Shown here: one piece after another, positions 61,477 to 64,000 of the stretch
How positions within the stretch are numbered: the first letter of the stretch is position 1
Layout of the letters: each line of letters begins with the position of its first letter
NCBI RefSeq assembly: GCF_002018875.1
Contig: NZ_MVOL01000011.1
Coordinates: 186,001 to 250,000, forward strand
Reading direction: 5' to 3'
From: Pseudomonas sp. MF4836
Lineage (GTDB): Bacteria; Pseudomonadota; Gammaproteobacteria; Pseudomonadales; Pseudomonadaceae
DNA: 64,000 bases
Made by a program: the position numbers and the translations under genes
The notes under the pieces: generated by a model
What the model saw: only the letters and a program-made list of their open reading frames with translations
The model's database searches: none
What the model was told of the DNA's origin: nothing

Positions 61477-62478
61477 ATGTCCCTGCCCACCACCATGCGC
61501 GCCTTGGTGCTGCACGATTACGCCAGCGGCCGCTTCAGCGAAAGCCAGGTGCCGCTGCCCCAGGCCGGTCCCGGCGAAGTCCTGGTGCGGGTAGTCGCCA
61601 GCGGGGTCAACCCGATCGACTACAAGATCCGCACCGGCAACGCGCCGTACGCCATGCCGGAACTGCCGGCGATCATCGGCACCGACCTGGCGGGCGTGGT
61701 CGAAGCCGTGGGGGCCGGCGTCAGCCAATTCGTTGTCGGCGATGAAGTCTATGGCCTCACCGGCGGTGTTCGTGGCCTGCAAGGCTCGTTGGCCGAATAC
61801 GCCGCGGTGGACGCCCGCTTGCTGGCCCATAAGCCAAGCACCCTCAGCCTGCGAGAAGCGGCGGCCATGCCCCTGGTGTTCCTCACGGCCTGGGAAGGGC
61901 TGGTGGACCGGGCCAAGGTCGGCGCCGGACACAAGGTGCTGGTGCATGGCGGTGCCGGTGGCGTAGGCCATGCAGCGGTGCAGATTGCCCGCTCCCTGGG
62001 GGCCGAGGTGTTCGCCACCGTGTCGGCCGGTAAAAAGCACATTGTCGAAGGCTACGGCGCGACCGCCATCGACTACCGCACCCAGGGCGTCGCCGATTAC
62101 GTGACGGCCCACACCGCAGGGGCCGGGTTCGATGTGATCTACGACACCGTCGGCGGTGCCAGCCTGGATGACTCGTTTGCCGCCATCGCCCACTACGGCC
62201 ATATCGCCAGTTGCGCCGCCTTTGGCCAGCATGGGCTGGCCGTGGGTTCGCTGCGCTGCATGACCCTGTCCGGGGTATTTGTCCTCCTGCCCATGCTCAG
62301 CGGCAACGGCCGCGCCCATCACGGTGACATCCTCAAGGCGGCGGCGCAGATGGTCGAGCAAGGCCATTTCAGACCGCTGCTGGATGCCCGGCGCTATACC
62401 CTAACCGAGGCCCACGCCGCCCACGATGCCGTCGAGCAAGGCACGGCCGTGGGCAAGGTGGTGATCGATATCGCCTGA
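61477..62478 (+). CDS. NADPH:quinone oxidoreductase-like enzyme (MDR, zinc-free)
   Basis: A 333-residue medium-chain reductase: N-terminal GroES-like domain (SGVNPIDYKIRTG), LPAIIGTDLAGVVEAVG, and the NADPH motif HGGAGGVGHAAVQIA in the Rossmann domain. The zinc-ligand cysteines of true alcohol dehydrogenases are missing. It probably reduces quinones or enones. GAGG precedes the ATG at 61477; a start at 61459 is possible. Likely repressed by the divergent HxlR protein. Confidence 0.9.
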   Translation: MSLPTTMRALVLHDYASGRFSESQVPLPQAGPGEVLVRVVASGVNPIDYKIRTGNAPYAMPELPAIIGTDLAGVVEAVGAGVSQFVVGDEVYGLTGGVRGLQGSLAEYAAVDARLLAHKPSTLSLREAAAMPLVFLTAWEGLVDRAKVGAGHKVLVHGGAGGVGHAAVQIARSLGAEVFATVSAGKKHIVEGYGATAIDYRTQGVADYVTAHTAGAGFDVIYDTVGGASLDDSFAAIAHYGHIASCAAFGQHGLAVGSLRCMTLSGVFVLLPMLSGNGRAHHGDILKAAAQMVEQGHFRPLLDARRYTLTEAHAAHDAVEQGTAVGKVVIDIA

Positions 62479-62549
62479 CAGCTCCCGCCACGACAGGCTG
62501 GATCCCGCTATGCTCTGCCTCCTCTTTGTATGGAACAGAGCAACCGGCC

Positions 62550-63266
62550 ATGAGTTTTCCCGCAGCCATCCTGAGCCAACTGCCGGGCATCGAACATGAC
62601 TTCGCCGCAGTCGATGCCCCGCGACCCGCGTCGTTGTTCTTCTGCGCCCAGGCTCACACCGCCACGGTGATTGAAATCGACGAGAGACAGCCCGCCGGAG
62701 TGATCGAGGCCGACGCGGTCTTCACTCGCAGCCGGCGCCCCATTGCGGTGATTACCGCCGACTGCCTGCCGCTCCTGGTCGCCTCCGCCGACGGCGCACT
62801 GGTGGCGGCCATTCATGGCGGCTGGCAGGGTTTGCAGCGCGGCATCATCGGCCATACGTTACAGCGCCTTGAGGCAGAGGGCGTTTCACGCCAGCAGTTG
62901 AGGATTGCCATCGGCCCCGCGATCAAGCCGTGCTGCTATGAAGTGAGCCCCGGGTTTATCGCCACTCTGGAAGCGACCCAGGGGCATCTTTGGCAAGGCA
63001 CACAACCGCCCTGGTTCGACGCTCAACCCCAGCCGCAACGGGCTCCAGCCATAGCACCGCCACCACCGACGCAGGCGGGCAGCCTGTGGTTTGACCTGAA
63101 CCGCTACGCCCTCCTGCAACTGCACGCCGAAGGCGTCGCGTCGGAGCAAGTCGCCGTCAGCCCATCGTGCACCTATTGCTCCACCCAAGCCCTGGCCAGC
63201 TACCGCCGTCGAAACCATCGCGGGGAAGCCAAGGCCTTTCAGTATTCATGGATCCAGCGAGCCTGA
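62550..63266 (+). CDS. PgeF/YfiH (polyphenol-oxidase-fold) family protein
   Basis: A 238-residue protein of the Cu-oxidase_4/YfiH family. The metal-site residues are visible: ADCLPLL (Cys), AIHGGWQGL (His) and a final PSCTYCS segment. Relatives either edit peptidoglycan (PgeF, removing wrongly added L-Ser) or show laccase-like or purine-nucleoside activity. The usual pseudomonad pgeF is linked to rluD and clpB, so this unlinked copy may be a second paralogue. ATG at 62550 chosen; weak ribosome site. Confidence 0.85.
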   Translation: MSFPAAILSQLPGIEHDFAAVDAPRPASLFFCAQAHTATVIEIDERQPAGVIEADAVFTRSRRPIAVITADCLPLLVASADGALVAAIHGGWQGLQRGIIGHTLQRLEAEGVSRQQLRIAIGPAIKPCCYEVSPGFIATLEATQGHLWQGTQPPWFDAQPQPQRAPAIAPPPPTQAGSLWFDLNRYALLQLHAEGVASEQVAVSPSCTYCSTQALASYRRRNHRGEAKAFQYSWIQRA

Positions 63267-63384
63267 TACCCAAGGTTCAACTTCGCACCACCGAACAGAG
63301 GGTGACCCGTCGCAATAGCGCCTGTGCTTCGCGCGACGGCTGCGCTAACGTTGCACATTTTCCAGATCACCACAGGGAGTGAAC

Positions 63385-63957
63385 GTGTCCGATAACCTTT
63401 ATTCACCGCCACAGGCGCCGCTGCTGCACACCCCAGTGCAGGAGCAACAAGCTTTTTACGTGGTGTCACGGGGCAAGTTCCTGACCCTGTTCGTACTGAC
63501 GTTTGGCCTGTACCAGTTGTTTTGGGCCTATCAGAACTGGCGCCAGTTCAAACAGGCCACCCAGCAGCCGATGTGGCCCATGGCGCGGGCGTTTTTTGCG
63601 ATTTTCTGGACCCACGCCCTGTACCGCGAGGCCGATGCCTGGATCAAGCAAAACGGGCGCAGCCACCCTTGGCGGCATGCAGAACTGGCGACCTGGTTTG
63701 TATTGCTGGCGATTGCGAGCAAGGTGCTCGATGCCATGGTCAGAAAGAACATCGGCGCGCCGTTGCTCGACATCATCAACCTGGTGCTGATTCCGCTGCA
63801 GGCCGTGGTGACCTTCGAAGGCCAGCGCGGGCTGAATGTCGCCGGCGGCGACCCGCAGGGCCAGAGCAACGCACGCTTCACGCCCATCAACTACGTTTTT
63901 ATCGTGATCGGCGTGGTGCTCTGGCTATTGGTGGCGGTGGGCCTGCTGGTCACCTAG
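63385..63957 (+). CDS. Small integral membrane protein
   Basis: A 190-residue protein with about four helices: FLTLFVLTFGLYQLFWAYQNW, ARAFFAIFWTHALYRE, WFVLLAIASKVLDAM and a last helix at the C-terminus. No catalytic motif; similar proteins are annotated as hypothetical or DUF4234-like. I take the GTG at 63385, since GGGAG is five bases upstream; the GTG at 63379 overlaps that site. Function unknown. Confidence 0.7.
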   Translation: MSDNLYSPPQAPLLHTPVQEQQAFYVVSRGKFLTLFVLTFGLYQLFWAYQNWRQFKQATQQPMWPMARAFFAIFWTHALYREADAWIKQNGRSHPWRHAELATWFVLLAIASKVLDAMVRKNIGAPLLDIINLVLIPLQAVVTFEGQRGLNVAGGDPQGQSNARFTPINYVFIVIGVVLWLLVAVGLLVT

Positions 63958-63975
63958 CAGACCCACTGCCAGGCC

Positions 63976-64000
63976 TTACGCGCTGACGTAGACCCAGGCC
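63976..64000 (-). CDS. Possible 3' end of a leftward gene
   Basis: On the minus strand the last bases read Ala-Trp-Val-Tyr-Val-Ser-Ala followed by TAA (63978-63976). The composition is plausible for a protein end entering from outside the window, but eight codons cannot establish it. Confidence 0.3.

Noticed and set aside
1..64000. Prophage, insertion sequence, integron or CRISPR array
   Set aside because: No transposase, integrase, capsid or Cas-like protein and no regularly spaced repeats were seen; accessory genes are single operons set among conserved ones.

Overview
The window is ordinary, densely packed chromosomal DNA from a Pseudomonas, most likely of the fluorescens/putida lineage. 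Composition is GC-rich, and the gene order mqo, PA4642-like, cupin, hpt, upp, uraA, hemH, photolyase block, pagL, murI, moeB, prmC, prfA, hemA, TPR lipoprotein, lolB, ispE, tRNA-Gln, prs, rplY, pth, ychF matches the PA4640-PA4673 core block as I remember it from P. aeruginosa. REP-like elements of the kind common in fluorescent pseudomonads lie between genes. I see no rRNA, CRISPR array, insertion sequence, prophage or replication origin.

Layout. (1) 1-8.7 kb: a YajG-like lipoprotein, malate:quinone oxidoreductase with a 730-base upstream region, small conserved proteins, purine and uracil salvage (hpt, upp, uraA) and ferrochelatase with a sugar-epimerase-like protein. (2) 9.7-19.9 kb: the most interesting part. 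A flavoprotein/Trp-rich gene pair is followed by a long, mostly translationally coupled operon: DUF523/DUF1722 protein, LitR-like MerR regulator, DNA photolyase, NTF2-like protein, short-chain dehydrogenase, flavoprotein, DUF1365 protein, Cfa-type lipid methyltransferase, DUF2878 membrane protein. Both units have well-placed promoters overlapped by TGTACA-type boxes spaced exactly 12 bases apart, the pattern I recall for light-controlled class II LitR (PplR) regulators of P. putida. The content (DNA repair plus membrane fatty-acid modification) suggests a light or singlet-oxygen response. (3) 19.9-32.5 kb: pagL lipid A deacylase and the conserved murI-to-ychF housekeeping block with tRNA-Gln.

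(4) 32.6-52.4 kb, accessory: a frameshifted catecholate-type TonB receptor behind a Fur-like box, a fosmidomycin-resistance-type MFS pump, a chemoreceptor, a LysR regulator divergent from a polyamine-type ABC transporter with a linked amidase, tRNA-Met, a LuxR regulator divergent from an orphan polyamine-binding protein, and an ECF sigma/FecR/TonB receptor iron-signalling set behind a second Fur-like box. (5) 52.5-64 kb: glutathione transferase, drug-efflux MFS, LysR regulator, lipoprotein-type gamma-glutamyltransferase, two related membrane proteins of which the larger is an internal duplication, a REP pair, a structured leader with an upstream reading frame before a DUF3077 gene, a HigBA toxin-antitoxin pair, an HxlR regulator divergent from a quinone-oxidoreductase-like enzyme, a solitary PgeF/YfiH paralogue and a small membrane protein.

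All functional calls come from reading the translated sequences and from remembered family features. No database search was run.
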